Shown here one piece after another: positions 44,133 to 57,090 of a DNA stretch of 64,000 bases. This stretch comes from Azolla caroliniana (lineage: Eukaryota; Polypodiophyta). Positions within the stretch are counted from its first letter, which is position 1, and the number at the start of each line of letters is the position of its first letter. Both the position numbers and the translations under genes were made by a program. Under the pieces are notes generated by a model that did not search any database, was not told the DNA's origin, and saw nothing but the letters and a program-made list of their open reading frames with translations. The DNA lies in NCBI GenBank assembly GCA_043228905.1, contig JBHGNT010000005.1:5456001-5520000 (forward strand), written 5' to 3'.

Positions 44133-45983
44133 ATGGCTATTCTGGTGGACCACCGCCATCTTGCTTCTTCGAAGGTAGGATTTGGTCGGCCAAATCGGTC
44201 TCGCCGAGGCAGTGCTATGGCCATCGTAGCTATCATTGCGTTAATAGTGTTTTTGGGTTGTTCCTTTGGCCGCCCCTTGGATTTACAAGGCTTGATTTGG
44301 ACGGACATGCATCGTGGCCGCCTATTCTCACGCAAGTCCGAACCTCTCAATGCCGCCCTCGATAATCTTGATCATTCCGCCATCGTAACTTTGTCTACAA
44401 AGAAAGATTTGGGACATGTATATTCCTCAGGTTTGAGGAATCTGAACATCAAACTCGAGTCTTGCAACGATAATAGCACTACAGCCAGTGCCCTTCTCAA
44501 GGTTTTTATGTATGATCTTCCGCCTGAGTTTCATTTCGGCATGTTGGATCAATCATATTCGTCAAGCCACCAAATTTGGCCGATCAACATCTCCCAAGTG
44601 CCAAGGTACCCAGGAGGTCTCAACTTGCAACATAGCATCGAATATTGGCTTACGTTAGATCTCCTCTTTTCTTCAACCAAACCAAAGCACATGACCTGTT
44701 ATTATAAGGTTGCCACAATCCTTGTACCAAACCCAAATGATGCAGACATTTGTTTTGTTCCATTCTTCTCGTCTCTGAGCTATAATAGGTATCATGGTGG
44801 GGGGTCCCTGGACAGTGTGAATACAGACAAAAACACTGAGTTGCAAGAGAGGCTAATTCAGTTTTTGCACAGACAAAACGCGTGGCGGAATTCAGGCGGC
44901 AAGAATCATGTCATCCTGATGCACCATCCGAATAGTTTGCATGTGGCACGAGAACAGTTGAGATCGGCGATATTTGTGGTTTCAGACTTTGGGCGATATC
45001 CAAGTCAAGTTGCAAATGTTGGGAAAGATGTGGTCGCCCCCTATAAACACATGGTTCCAACCTATAAAAATGACCGCTCGAGTTATCAGAGCCGAACAAC
45101 ACTTCTCTACTTCCAAGGGGCCATTGTTAGAAAAGAGGTATAATTTCCATAATTATTGTTACGCCTTGTATTATATGTCAGTGTAGATCTTGTCCTTTGT
45201 ATGTAAAAAAATGCATAAATCAGGCCTCCAATACCATCTGACTTCGTGATAGGGCTATATATTTCATTGTGAACTCCCTTGGCTGTTGATAGAAGCTTGT
45301 TTATATGAGCATGTGTAATTATATATTAAGAGTCAAATTAAGGCAAGGGATTAAGAAAATGATTATATTTCTTTACTTAAAAGATAATTAGCTGCTAATT
45401 TAATGAAGTGCAATTTGGTCAGCCCTGAATCAACAATTGGTGATTGATTGATGTCCAGGGAGGCATGATTCGGCAACAACTTTATGAGATGCTCAAGGAT
45501 GAGCCAGGAGTTCATTTTTCAACAGGAAACACTCAAAATGATGGGATACGGAGTGCGTCAGGGGGTATGAAATCCTCTAAATTTTGTCTCCACCTTGCAG
45601 GGGATACACCATCTTCGAATAGGTTATTTGATGCCATAGCTAGCCATTGTGTCCCGGTGGTTATCAGTGATGAGATAGAACTTCCTTTCGAAGATGAGCT
45701 AGATTATTCGAGATTTTGCTTATTTGTGAGGTCCCAAGATGCTCTTCAGAAAGGGTTTTTGATGGACATGCTTCAAAGTGTGAAAGAAGAAGAGTGGACC
45801 CGCATGTGGATGCAGCTCCAGGTTGTGGATCGACACTTCGAGTTTCAATATCCATCTTTTCCCGGTGAGGCAGTCGATATGATATGGAAAAGCATTGCTC
45901 AAAAGGTTCCTCAAGTAAAACAGATATTACACAAGGAGAAAAGGTATTCCAGGTCAAGATTACCGAACAAAAGGAATGCGTAA
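44133..45983 (+). CDS. GT47 exostosin-family glycosyltransferase, ARAD-like
   Basis: Two exons, 44133-45137 and 45459-45983, join in phase 0 (GAG|GTATAA, CCAG|GGA) and give 509 residues. After a basic N-tail, residues 29-44 (MAIVAIIALIVFLGCS) form a signal anchor, as expected for a type II Golgi protein. A stem of about 75 residues is followed by the exostosin domain from LLKVFMYDLPPEF (121-133) to about 490. Signature blocks: DADICFVPFFSSLSYN-like text, ILMHHPNS, YFQGAIVRKEGGMIRQQLYE across the splice, then MKSSKFCLHLAGDTPSSNRL, ASHCVPVVISDEIELPFED and EEEWTRMW. These last blocks are characteristic of the ARAD1/ARAD2 clade, putative arabinosyltransferases for pectic arabinan. Length and motifs look complete. 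The acceptor sugar cannot be read from sequence, and ARAD activity itself is inferred from Arabidopsis mutants. Confidence 0.92.
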
Positions 45984-48490
45984 GGTGTGGTCGCAACATT
46001 CTTTTTTCAAAAGAAACTGACTGGATAAAGCTAAGGCAAAGGGGTATTCTACATTCAGAAGGATTCATAATCGTATAAAATGTAAATGCTATTGTGGGAA
46101 TGTTTTTTGACAGAGCGTTAGCCTCATGCCTAGCTCTTTACTTCCCAAAAACATGATTGACTTGATGCGATGGAGGTAAATAATTGAGAATAGCGAGGAA
46201 AATAGACTTACCCTCGGCTCTGTTACAAGCGAAGAATGTTAGAAGTTTGATATGTTTTTGGGCATTCGGTTCGGAATAGGAACGATTAAGATCTGAATAT
46301 CTTCTTTAAGTGAGCTTTTTACACACCACATGTTTACCACAGAGAGACAACATAAGGATGTGATATGCCTATGTGTATTCTATGTTAAGTTAAGAGGGTA
46401 TGGCAAACGTGACCAAAGGAGAGCCTGAATGCTCACAATTGTGTATAAAGAAGGAATTATCAAGTGCCTGTGTTGAATGCAATATTATCGGGAGTAGAAG
46501 TTGAGAAAGGACTTTCGGAACTCATCCCATGAATATTATTGATAGTTTTGTTATTAGCCAATAACAATCTTTCCTTCTAATATAAACCCTTTAATGGTTT
46601 GGGTGTTATTTGTTCCAATGGTGGTGAGTGAATTAGCAAGATGAAGAGCGAAGCATAGTTTGGATTCAAATAGTTATGTTACTAAAACACCATGTAATGC
46701 AATTGTGCTAATTAATTACGGTTTTTGATGTTCTCAAAATCTTCCACAAAGTTGCATGCAATTACGAAATGTTTATCTACACTTTTTGCGACAATATTAA
46801 GAAAACATTTGAAGAGATATCATATATGCTAGTATCTTTTCACGAAGACCATACATGAAGTTGGAAACCTGTTTTCAACATGCAATTTAAACTATGCTCT
46901 CAATTTCTATTTTGCATTGTAATAGATGAGCTGAACTTTCCTCATCAATCTGTGGAGCCATCAATGGGATGTTTGAGAAGAAAAATTCCTAGTGAGTAGA
47001 ATAATAGAAAACAAAAAATTGCTTTTGAAGGTTTAACAAAGTGAACAAAAAATCGTGCTAGATCATTTGTAATGTGATAGGCATGTGTTTATAAATGGTA
47101 CTCATTTGAAGCATGCATGATCTAGAGTGGCATCGAAGCAAAATTGTCTTGAAGTGTTAATGTTTTTCACATTTCCATCTTGTTTCTTCATTCCTAGCAT
47201 TCGTTATGCATTTAATACAAGGAAGCTGAATGGACACATAAGTTGGATGTGCTTCGATATTTACATATATTTACAAAGTTCAAACCTTCTTGAGTGGTTA
47301 GTCCATCGTATCATAGAATTCAACTATTCATGGAAGTCATGACTCATGATCACACAAGTTGAATGAACACATTAAAGGCACCAGAGAGGACACATCATTT
47401 TTCCTTTCATCATCCATCATGTTCTCCTATAGTTACGTACCATCTAAACTGTAATGTATTCATTTTCTTGAAGAAATAAAGCATGTGAGTAGATTGCGTC
47501 TCCATCCTAATTTTTTAGGTTCGCTTGAATGGCAATAGCAAAGGGTTGGTGACAATTTTTTGTATATGTTTGAATCTTGATGTTAACAATTTGTACTTTC
47601 TTCTCTTCTCCTTTATATGTGATGGTTGGTAACCTTTTTTGATGCATTCCTTCTCTCCATTGTAATGACTTCTAGCATCTATTTACATTGTCTTTTAACC
47701 CTTAAAAAATGGCAGTACTTTTCACTTCTTGTGTTTTGGAAAGAAATGACAAATACATTGTAAAGCCATTTCTATTAGTAATGCCTTGGCTTGCATGATG
47801 TCAAACTAAAACATGAAGATGTTTTATGAGAAATGCAACATCAAATTGGTTACTCAAGACTTTGCCACCACATTAATGTTTCAAATTTTGAGCTTTACCG
47901 ATGTATCATTGTGTTTACATAACCATTCGATTGTTATAAGTTCGTGATTTACTTTTGAGAATGTAATATGTGCTTTAGCATGTAATGTTTTGTTAAGTTC
48001 TAATTTTTCCTCCCATATTTTTTTAGTCACTAGGGAAAATACACAAAGTTTTTCAACTTGTTTGGAAAATAAATGACAATGCTAAAATTGGAAAGAAATT
48101 TATATTGATTTTTGTATTAGAAAACTCATGTTTTTCCTTTTGAAACTACATTTGTAAAATTATACAAGTGTTTCATACGCTCATAACAATTGCCTAGTCA
48201 AAGCAACAAGTTGTTAGTGTAAAAATGTATTGTTTTTATTACTTTATTATCATTTTGTATTCTTTAATAATAATAACACACTTTGTAATTCATGTTAATC
48301 AAAGTTGTAGACCCTACCACTTACTTGAGTGCGAGTTTGGTTTCAATGAACTTTCATGTTCTAAAACATATACATATTGAATCATGGTTTAAAACTTTAA
48401 TTTACAAAGCAGCACAACACATTACTATTGGATGTAAATGACATTGGTTGTGTCATGTTACATAAGCTAGATGAAAAAAAAAAAACCCGA
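45984..48490. other. 3' flank of GT47 gene and gene-free sequence
   Basis: AT-rich sequence. I see no exon or recognisable mobile element. Confidence 0.5.
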
Positions 48491-48499
48491 ATAAATCAG

Positions 48500-49135
48500 A
48501 TTCTATGTTGGAAAATCAACATGCATAAATAATGTAAATCAAAGGATATGGTTTATATTCCTTGTGGATACTTAAATATTAACATTCATATGTTATGTTA
48601 GTTATGATAGTTCGTAACCCAAGACCCCATTATGTTGCCATAAGCTAGGTGATACAAAAACAAACAATACATATTGTATGTTGGAGAATCAACATACATA
48701 AATAATGTAAATCTAAGGATATGGTTTATGTTCCTTGTGGGTACTTAAATATTAACATTCATATGTTATGTAAGTTACAATTCTTCATAACCCAATACCC
48801 CATCATGTTGCATAAGCTAGTAGATGAAACAAAAACAATACCAAACAAGGCCGCAAGGCATTGTAAGTAGGCTCATCTTCTTTTACTTGATCGGAGGAAG
48901 ACTCCCCGATGTGTGTATAAGTCTCCTTGTAGACTCTCTATGTAATAATCCTTCCTAACTAATGGGAAAGTAGCTTCATTTTGAAAAAAAAACAATACCA
49001 AACAATACATATTGTATGTTGGAGAATCAAATGCATAAATAATGTAAATAAAATGATATGGTTTATATTCCTTGTGGGTATTTAAATATTAACATTCTTA
49101 TGATATGTACGTTAGGATAGTTTGTAAACCAAAAA
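48500..49135. repeat. Tandem repeat, about 175-bp unit, three copies
   Basis: The unit contains atgttgga(g/a)aatcaacat, cataaataatgtaaat, ggatatggtttat.ttccttg, acttaaatattaacattc and cataagctag. Copies start near 48503, 48676 and 49014. The boundary of copies 2 and 3 is enlarged by a 139-bp LINE-tail insertion. Confidence 0.88.
48849..48987 (+). mobile_element. 139-bp LINE-tail insertion with 18-bp target duplication
   Basis: Flanked by aaaaacaataccaaacaa at 48831-48848 and 48988-49005. It carries cttgatcggaggaagactcc, ccttcctaactaatgg and gtagcttcattttg, matching the 3' end of the LINE remnant at 35380-36160. Confidence 0.88.
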
Positions 49136-49309
49136 TGATGTGGACTAAGAATAATCCAGCTCCTTATTAAATTCATGTGCTCCTCTTACGGAAAGTTGTC
49201 TTGAATGTTATGACACCATAAGTCCATTTACAAAGTAATATGCAAGTTCACAAAAAATTGCTAATACAATCGAAATTGGAACACCCTAAAACCTAGTAAA
49301 AATAATTGG

Positions 49310-51070
49310 GGAAAGAGTTGAACTCTGATGCCCGAGGAGTGGCGGCCCTCGGAAGGCAAAGTAGTGGTGGTTGTTCAATCCAAGCCTAAAGTTAAAAGAA
49401 CCGACTAGCATGGAGGACAGGGTGGCCCGCACCATAATGAGGGCCTAGTCAAGTTTAAGAGAATGATTGGTCTTAATGCAACCGTTGTTTTGGAACCCTT
49501 GTATTAGAAGCGAAGATGATATGATGCTTGGCCAGAAAAAATACTTGCATGGGGCCAAATGTTAGGGTATAATGTTAGTTTAGTAAGAGATTTGGAGGTT
49601 TTCAAAATGAAGAGGGAGGGTCAGGTTAGTAGTACTATGTTTACTAACAGGCTGGAAAAGGTGACCCAGTTGATAGATAAGGTTGTTGATGGTCGAGCTA
49701 GGTTGAATGACTAAGACGAGGTCGGGTTTGGGTTGTTTGTAGGTGAGGGTGATGCACAAATTATCCGTGGCAGGGGCCCATCTAATGAGTATCATTTGTG
49801 GGGCAACCTAAGTGCTTTGACAGACAATGGCCAGTGGTTGGCAGTTGTTAGGGGCATGACCATACGGTATAATCTTACCACGGGATATTATATGGTCATG
49901 CCCGTAATATCAATGTGGGTGGCAATGTTGGAAGGTACGAAGTGGCAAGTAAACCCGGATCGGAATTGATTATAAACTTTGGATATTTGGCAACAAGCCC
50001 TTATGTGATTTGGAGTGGGATTCACTAGAGGTATGGTGGCAGAAACCGGGAACGAACAAACTGGGAAGGTTTTTCGAGTACAATACTAAGATAGGAAGGC
50101 AAATCATTGGCTCCAAATCAATGGGCGCTCCTCAAACTCACAATAGTTTGGGGGATAAAGGCATATCTGATGACTTGGTTAAGTTGTTTTGGAGGAGACT
50201 ATGGGCGTTCAATATGCCAGAAAAAATAAAGTTTTGGTTGTGGCTTCTTAGCCATAAGACGGTACCTGTGGGGGAGTGGCTAAGGTGTCGTGGTGGGGAG
50301 GCTGATTGCAAGATATCTGGACACTCTTTGGACTTGATCCTTCACTGTTTTTGGAATTGCGCAAAGGCAATTAGCATTTGGGGTAGAAGTCTCAGGATCA
50401 TGGCAGCATGCGGTGTGAATGGGAGAGTTGTATGGGGATCCTTACAAGGGCTGAAGTTAACGGGGGAAGCCTGTGCAGAACAATTAAACCTGCATGGTCA
50501 TGGATTTATAGTGCAAGGTGGCAATGTGTTTCAATGTGTTGGAGTTCGACTTGGCACAAACTCTACATTTTTTGAGGAGATATGGATGATGGTGGCTTGC
50601 TTATCGGTTTGGCACATTTGGACCAAGTGTTGTAAGTTTGTTTTTCAACAACAAAATGGTGTTGTTAAACATCTGGTTCGAGTTGGTATCTTGGCTGCGG
50701 GGACAATACGACTCGATTCAAGGGGAATCAGATGAAGCAAAAAGAGTTTGGTCAAAGTTACTGCTAAAATGGGACAATTCTCCTATGGTGGTCAGATCAT
50801 CATCAGGACATAAATGGAACTACCAAGCACCCAGATGGTTGTTTCTGCCAATGGCTTCCATTAGTGATCAAGGGCTATAAATATGTATAACTATGTTACA
50901 AGTTAACTACCATGTTAAAAGAGTTGATGGGATACTTTTGCTGTAAATGAGGGGGTGGGGACTATGATCACTTTGATGAGAAGGCCAGAGTGAATTTTGC
51001 TGAAATTTGTTGGTCTTTGATGTACTTTGTTTGCTAACTAATTGAAGTAGTGTTTTTTTGGGGGGAAATA
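49310..51070 (+). mobile_element. LINE remnant with near-complete zf-RVT domain
   Basis: The frame 50010-50735 reads LVKLFWRRLWAFNMPEKIKF, WLWLLSHKTVPVGEWLRCRG, then HSLDLILHCFWNCAKAISIW: the zf-RVT fold with C and H ligands. It continues with SLQGLKLTGEACAEQLNLHG and FFEEIWMMVACLSVWHIWTK. A frameshift leads to 50638-50880 (LLNIWFELVSWLRGQYD, KWDNSPMVVRSSSGHKWNYQ, APRWLF). 49440-49970 has broken frames that I cannot place (FVGEGDAQIIRGRGPSNEYH), perhaps upstream LINE sequence; the reverse transcriptase is missing. The end is aactaattgaagtagtg, a T-run and a G-rich gggggaaat. Confidence 0.8.
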
Positions 51071-52296
51071 GCCAGAAATTATCAAAGCTTTGTCATGAGG
51101 TTCTTTCCTACAACAATGGGTGTAAATTGAGCATGAACAACCATAAACTATAAAGACAAAAATTCACTCCAACAGATGTACACAAATCTTATGCATGGTA
51201 ATGGTTCAATTTAAGCAAAGACCAAGGATGAGGTGAAGCCCTAAGGATTCTTCAAATTTTGATTGTTATTAGTTCGAGATTTTTAAATATCACCATTCTG
51301 AACTAAAGCAAATGTCAACATTCGCACTATAACTTGTTCATCAAGGTTGCTTGGAACTATGATAACATACATGACGTGTTCGGTAAAACTGATTGACAAC
51401 TATTCAAATAAAATGGATATGGAGACAAATTGTAAATCAAGCGAACATCTATGAGTATTTTTTGGCGCTCTTGACCATGATTAAAATAAATCCAAGAAAA
51501 ACAATCGCAGACTCTAGAGATTTTCTTTATTTAATGACACATCTTGCGATTAAAATAATGACCTTTCCATGACCAAATAACACAATAATGGGGGACAACA
51601 GCTTCACAATGCTATTACCTACTAGCATATAGCATCCTCTATTATGGCCAAATGAGACAATAGCAACCAATGAGTGACCAAGATAATGGTGAAAAACTTT
51701 AGTACTAGGAAATTGCACCATAACTGAGATATGGCAACAATAAAAAAATAACAGAAGGGAAACCATGTTCAGGGGAGCTCATATCGGCAACAATGGAAAA
51801 ATAATACAATAACTCCAATATGTCATGTTGGGAACTACTTTACTACATTTTTATCTATAGATACACTGGTTTCTATCCACCTAAACATACATTTGTCCAT
51901 TGATTGTCCACCTATAGATGCAATATCACCGCTTCTATTTAGAAGCACTGATATCTTAAATAACAGTACGTGTTTAATGTTGGATTCATGAGTATAAACC
52001 CCAAATTTTCCCATCACGCTCTTTATCTGTTTTGATTCTGTTTGGTGTAAAAGTAATAATATTAAAAGGTACATAAATAACTCAAAAGTTTTGGACATCA
52101 TTATTCGTTAGAAAAAACTGACCCTTGACATGTTTTATTAATAAATATAAAATGATAGATCTTTATGATGTTAACTGATATTATGATAATAATCAATTGA
52201 TAAGAACACATGGATTGATGTTAATTTCCACGTCCCACATGAACCAATTTACAGATGAAATGGATTCAGACTGATAAACTCATGCTCCAATCATAC
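51071..52296. other. No gene seen
   Basis: AT-rich. It is the 3' flank of the NMNAT gene, which is read on the minus strand. No second gene was recognised. Confidence 0.5.
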
Positions 52297-54421
52297 TTAA
52301 GGATATAGATTATTTGACTTGATGTAGTCCACAACACTTGGTGGAGTCAAGAGATCGATCGGAAGACCCTTGGACAAGTTGTCCCTGTCATAGAATGTAA
52401 ACATGGAAATTATTTCTTCCTCTATCAAAGTTTCTTCCTGATTACAAGTTTCCAAAAGATGGTCAGCTTCTATTCATGTGTGTGAGGTACTCTTTCTTTT
52501 ATTGTTTCAGTAAAACAAAAGAAGACAAGTGTGTAATGCATTCCAACATTTCTAAAACATTTTCCTCAACAAAAAGTGTAGAATAGAGATAAGCCAATTG
52601 CAAACCGGAGTTTTGTAGAGCTCAGGTCACTTTCAATATCATTAATGATGATTATGTTTTCCTGCATTGATTGAAAGTGAAGCATGAAAAGAATATAAAT
52701 AAAAAGAATCTAGTTATCAAAACTTAAATAATGTTTTATACGAATGCCACCTTATGTCTTGATAATAAATCGTTCTCAGAGATCAACTTCACCAAATCCC
52801 GCCCTCCTCTCTGGACACAAATAAGACCATGCTCTCGACAGATCGTTTCCACCTCAAGATAAAAACGACCGTAAAACATTATCCATTAGTTGATAAGAGG
52901 TGCCCTGATAAATATAACAGCATAGAGGATCGCACCACACCTGATCAGGAATCCAAATACCCGGTTTTGTGAATGATTCCAACAAGTCGGCTCCGCACAA
53001 CAGAAAGACTCGCAGAGTCATTCCTAGAAGGTGTGACAAAACAATTGACAATACACATAAGCATAATATATTTAGTACAAAACCTAAAATCATCTTTGAC
53101 TAATATTAACATTTTTAACTCAAGAAGATGAACCAAAATAGTTACACTAACTGTCATCACTGGCGATGGATTCAATCGCCTGCAAGGAAGATGCTACTCT
53201 AGCCAGCACCTTCAATGTTCGTTGATACGTCCGCTGCAAGGCCTGCCTTAAGAGAGAAAACATTTTTTCTCTTTTAAGCCCTAGTGTTGGTTGTATGATC
53301 GATTTTGAGTGAAAAAGATTGATTGTACTGTACCTCCCATGGATCTACCATGATGAATGACGAATTCTCTACTGCAAGCTGACACATTTTGATTCTATGT
53401 TCTGCAGAAACCAAACCCTAAAAGAAAACCATTTACTATCATTTTTTATACAGAATTGATATTTCCTTATTGTTTTTTCGTACTTACTTCCTTCCCATAC
53501 GCATTATTGACCGGTGACATATAACCACCCAGACAATGATAACCACGAGAAATAAGAGCTTTCTTCCCCAAATCTGAGGAAAAAAAAGACTGTCAAGAAG
53601 AAGTTCCAGAACTGGCCCCACGTGTGTTACATAGTCATAAAATCTTATCTAATAAAGATGACCACTAGCAACTGCCAAAATAATTGCACACTTCTTTGCC
53701 ATTCTCATAATACTTAATTGTAATAAACAGTTGAACTACAACATAACAACAAATGAAGCACCACACATTTGTATTGTCTGGACTTTGTGCTTGTAAATAA
53801 ATAAAAAATTACGAGAAACATATTGTGTATCATAACCCCTATCAGGTAGGTCAGTTTTGCATAGCCAAAACTCACTTCAACAGCAGAGGACCATCAACAC
53901 TTGGAAACCAGAGAACTTTCAACAGCTAGAACCAATTATATCTCTATCTCTCATACCCTATGCTTACATATACGGAAAACATGTACAATTATTGCAAATC
54001 TTTAAGTATCTTGGTATCGGTGTACCCACCACAAAAAATGGAGTGTATGCTTTGAGTCTAGACTTCAAGCTGGTTAAAAAAGCTATTATATGTTGGAAAA
54101 CCAATGCAACCAGAGTAATACTCATCAATGGGAAGTGAAACTAATGTTAATAATCTAATATATTTGCCTCCCTTTTCAACATATAGTATCTACGTGAATA
54201 CCAGAAATATTATTACTATTTGAAGAGTTGATTGCCATATTATTACCAAACATATGTAAATGCATGTAAGTGGGAGGATTGAAGCTTCCGTTCTCCACCA
54301 ATACTCCTTGGATTTTAGTCTCCCTACATCCAAAAGAAATAAATAAGGCAAGATTTGTATTCAACTTAAAAGTTATATGGTTTCAAGAAATAACTAGCTT
54401 CTTTGGTGACAGCGCCACCAT
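52297..54421 (-). CDS. NMNAT: Nicotinamide/nicotinate mononucleotide adenylyltransferase (NMNAT)
   Basis: Nine minus-strand exons join in phase: 54421-54395, 54319-54247, 53573-53488, 53417-53334, 53242-53152, 53023-52941, 52852-52751, 52661-52606, 52384-52297. They give 229 residues, against about 238 in Arabidopsis. The enzyme joins NMN or NaMN to ATP-derived AMP, making NAD or its deamido form. Visible: [10 protein letters not shown] at 20-29 (nucleotidyltransferase motif), [56 protein letters not shown] at 127-138, [20 protein letters not shown] and SSTKLR at 196-201, ending [12 protein letters not shown]. Exons 2 to 9 are secure. The first exon (MVALSPKKL, 27 bases, then a 75-base intron) is my best solution: it mirrors the short N-terminus of plant NMNATs, but uses the acceptor gggag just after a competing tag. 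The end of exon 5 could instead be 53161, shortening the protein by three residues. Confidence 0.88.
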
Positions 54422-56455
54422 GTAATATATCGTAATGCTCATCTGATCTGCTGAAGCATCTTCATACGGATATTATATCTTTAAGCTAAGCATTTTCAGC
54501 TATTCATAGATGAATTTACAAAGTTATAAGCCCTACATGATTATCAACAATAGCATAGACATATAGGAGAAAGTGATTGTTAAGGCTTGCATGTACCTAA
54601 TTCTAAAGGCGTCAAACCTTCAAGGGAATCCTAAGAGGATATCTGAAAAGATAACAAAGACATAGAAGTGAATGTGAAAATTCATAGGACTTTCATGCGG
54701 AAGCAAAAGAACTACTTATCCTATTATTTCTCACAATCCATCAAGGTTAAACTTCATCATGAAGAATCAATAGAATCTTCTTCATAATGTGTGTCTTTCT
54801 CTGTTCACCTTCGTGTCATTTGTTGCACACAAGCAAGCCTTTTTACCAATAATGTCAGATTCCATCATCATAAATTTACAAAATTTGTTAATTATGCCTA
54901 AATGTTATAACACTTACTTGGAAAAGTCTTGAAATTTTAACTTGTCAACCGGCAACGCAATGTAAAGATCTATCAAATCAGAAAATACCTGGAAATGTAA
55001 GGATAGTTTGGCATTGAAAGCAAAAAGCTAACCATCTCAGCGATTGTAGGCAAGCTTTGTACCTTCTTCCATTCAACTATCAGTGGTTGGCCTCTGATCA
55101 ACTTCCCCAGATTCTGATGGATCCTGTCAAGATCTTAAAGGAACACACAAACATACACTCATAAACCCTAAACCTCTAATGGTATGTCCTGTCTTGGTGA
55201 AACCCTAAGCATCACAGGAAAACAATGTGGGTTGGAAAACAAATCTAGAGTTATCAATACAGATAGAAGATATATAACAATGATCTACCTCATCAACAAA
55301 TACCAGATACATGTATGCAATGTGCATATATGTCAGACAAAGCAATGATGCTTGTTTACTTTTCTACTTTGTCCACATCCATGATCCATAGAGACAGACA
55401 CCACCACACCAGAATATACCAGTCTACAGAGAGATAATCCAAAGAGTCCATCCACTTGAGCCATTTATCCTCCCCAGAAAAAAAACCATCTTCATGAATT
55501 TTGAATCGGATTCTATGCACCCACATTTTTTCATCAACTCAAACTGTGACACAATGTCCATCTCGATGCCCGTCTGTGACTGACAACTCCGGTATTAGCT
55601 GGCACACCAGCGTTCTGATGGATGGATGCCCCCATGAATAATAACATAGGAACCTCGTGTGCGAAGTGTGCGAAGAGGATCGCATGCTCATGTATTCGGG
55701 TGAACAACTAACAACCTAGGCCTAAACCTTGTTTAGTGCAAGGAAAAAGAAATGAATTTGCTGATAATTGCATTTGGAGTTGTAGGAATTGACATATTTT
55801 ATCATTTTTCAACTAACCACATTCATCATACAAACAACGCAATGGCAATTACTACTAGACCTATTGCACCATGCACTATTTATTTGTATAGATGCAACTA
55901 GAAACAATATTCCAACACATAACACCTTACATAAATGTTAATATGAGGTGTGTCCGACAGAACCAACCACATTTATCGTGGCTGGTGAAGAACAAGCAGC
56001 CTTCAATAACATGGAGACCACTTCTACACCACTAATTAGATTACCCAAAGGAAGAAAAATATCGGAGGTGTGTCCGGGAGAACTGGTAAGAATAAGCAGC
56101 CAGTAGTGTGGCTGGTGAAAGTTCGACTCAGGCAGCCAAAGGCTTAAAAAAAGCTGGCTGCCATATCAATATGGTGCTCACATGAATTTCCGATTTCATT
56201 CGAGTATGATTTACACACTGGATGTTTTCATTCGAGTATGCTTTTAGGTAGAAATAAACAAAATTAAATTATTAATCGGATTAACAGGACTATTAATAGG
56301 ATTACATCTTATGAATATTCAAACACAGAGAGAGAGAGAGACAGAGAGAGAAACAAAAACAGAAACAGAGAAAGAAAAATAGGCTAAGATACATACCTTA
56401 GAGCGGTGAGCAGGAGATGTCGCGGAATCGTTGAGCAGCGAGCAGGAGGAGATCA
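54422..56455 (-). promoter_or_regulatory. 5' region of NMNAT, possible untranslated exon
   Basis: Read on the minus strand, 56455-56399 ends in ctctaag|gtatgta, a good donor, and contains no ATG. It could be a 5' UTR exon of NMNAT, about 2 kb upstream of the coding start. A second candidate noncoding exon, ttgacag|gatccatcag...ggaagaag|gtac, lies at about 55124-55060. No coding exon of another gene was seen here. Confidence 0.35.
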
Positions 56456-56460
56456 GATAG

Positions 56461-56461
<1 letters not shown>

Positions 56462-56488
<27 letters not shown>
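56462..56488. repeat. (AC)n microsatellite
   Basis: About 13 AC units. Confidence 0.95.
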
Positions 56489-56491
<3 letters not shown>

Positions 56492-56759
56492 GGAACAGAA
56501 ACATAACAACTTTTTCTTTTTAACCTTCTGTTTTTTCCAAAACTATATAATTAGCCGGTTCAAGAACTATGAACCGGCTCGATTATTCCGGTTTGTAAAG
56601 AAATCTGGGACTTTGCCCACATTGACCGGCAAAAGTCCCAATGTAATCGGAACGCTGACACTGTTGTTGTTCCTCGGACTTTGCCCAACACTGTTAATAA
56701 ATTATTAGATTGGTGTATTTCCCCGTTTTATAATCATTCATTTGTGTTTCTTGCTTGTA

Positions 56760-57090
56760 GGAATTGGCAATGCTTGGCTCAAGCTTGAACTAAGCCATTA
56801 AATTGTTTATAAACGGTTTGGTTGTTTGGCGGTTTGGTTCAAGCTTGAGCCTCCTTAACCGGTTTAGGCTCGATTTGGCAAGGGTGAAGCTAAATTGAAC
56901 CGTTTATGGCCAAACCGGTTGCTAAAGCGGTTAAGGCTTAAACAATTTTGGCCAAACCCATTACTAAACCGGTTAAGCATTAACCAGTTAAGGAGCTCGT
57001 TTGGTTCAAGTTTGAAAACTTTCTAATGGGTTTGGTTTGGATGAGGCCACACCGGTTAAGCCGAAACCGACCCGTTGTTGATTCCTACTT
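56760..57090. repeat. Degenerate AACCGGTT-rich array
   Basis: accggtt, aaacggtttgg, aaccggtttagg, gaaccgttta, aaaccggttgc and aaaccggttaagc recur at irregular spacing over 300 bases. Looser versions lie at 18885-18960 and 38230-38650. The centre accggt is palindromic. No fixed period is visible. Confidence 0.6.
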
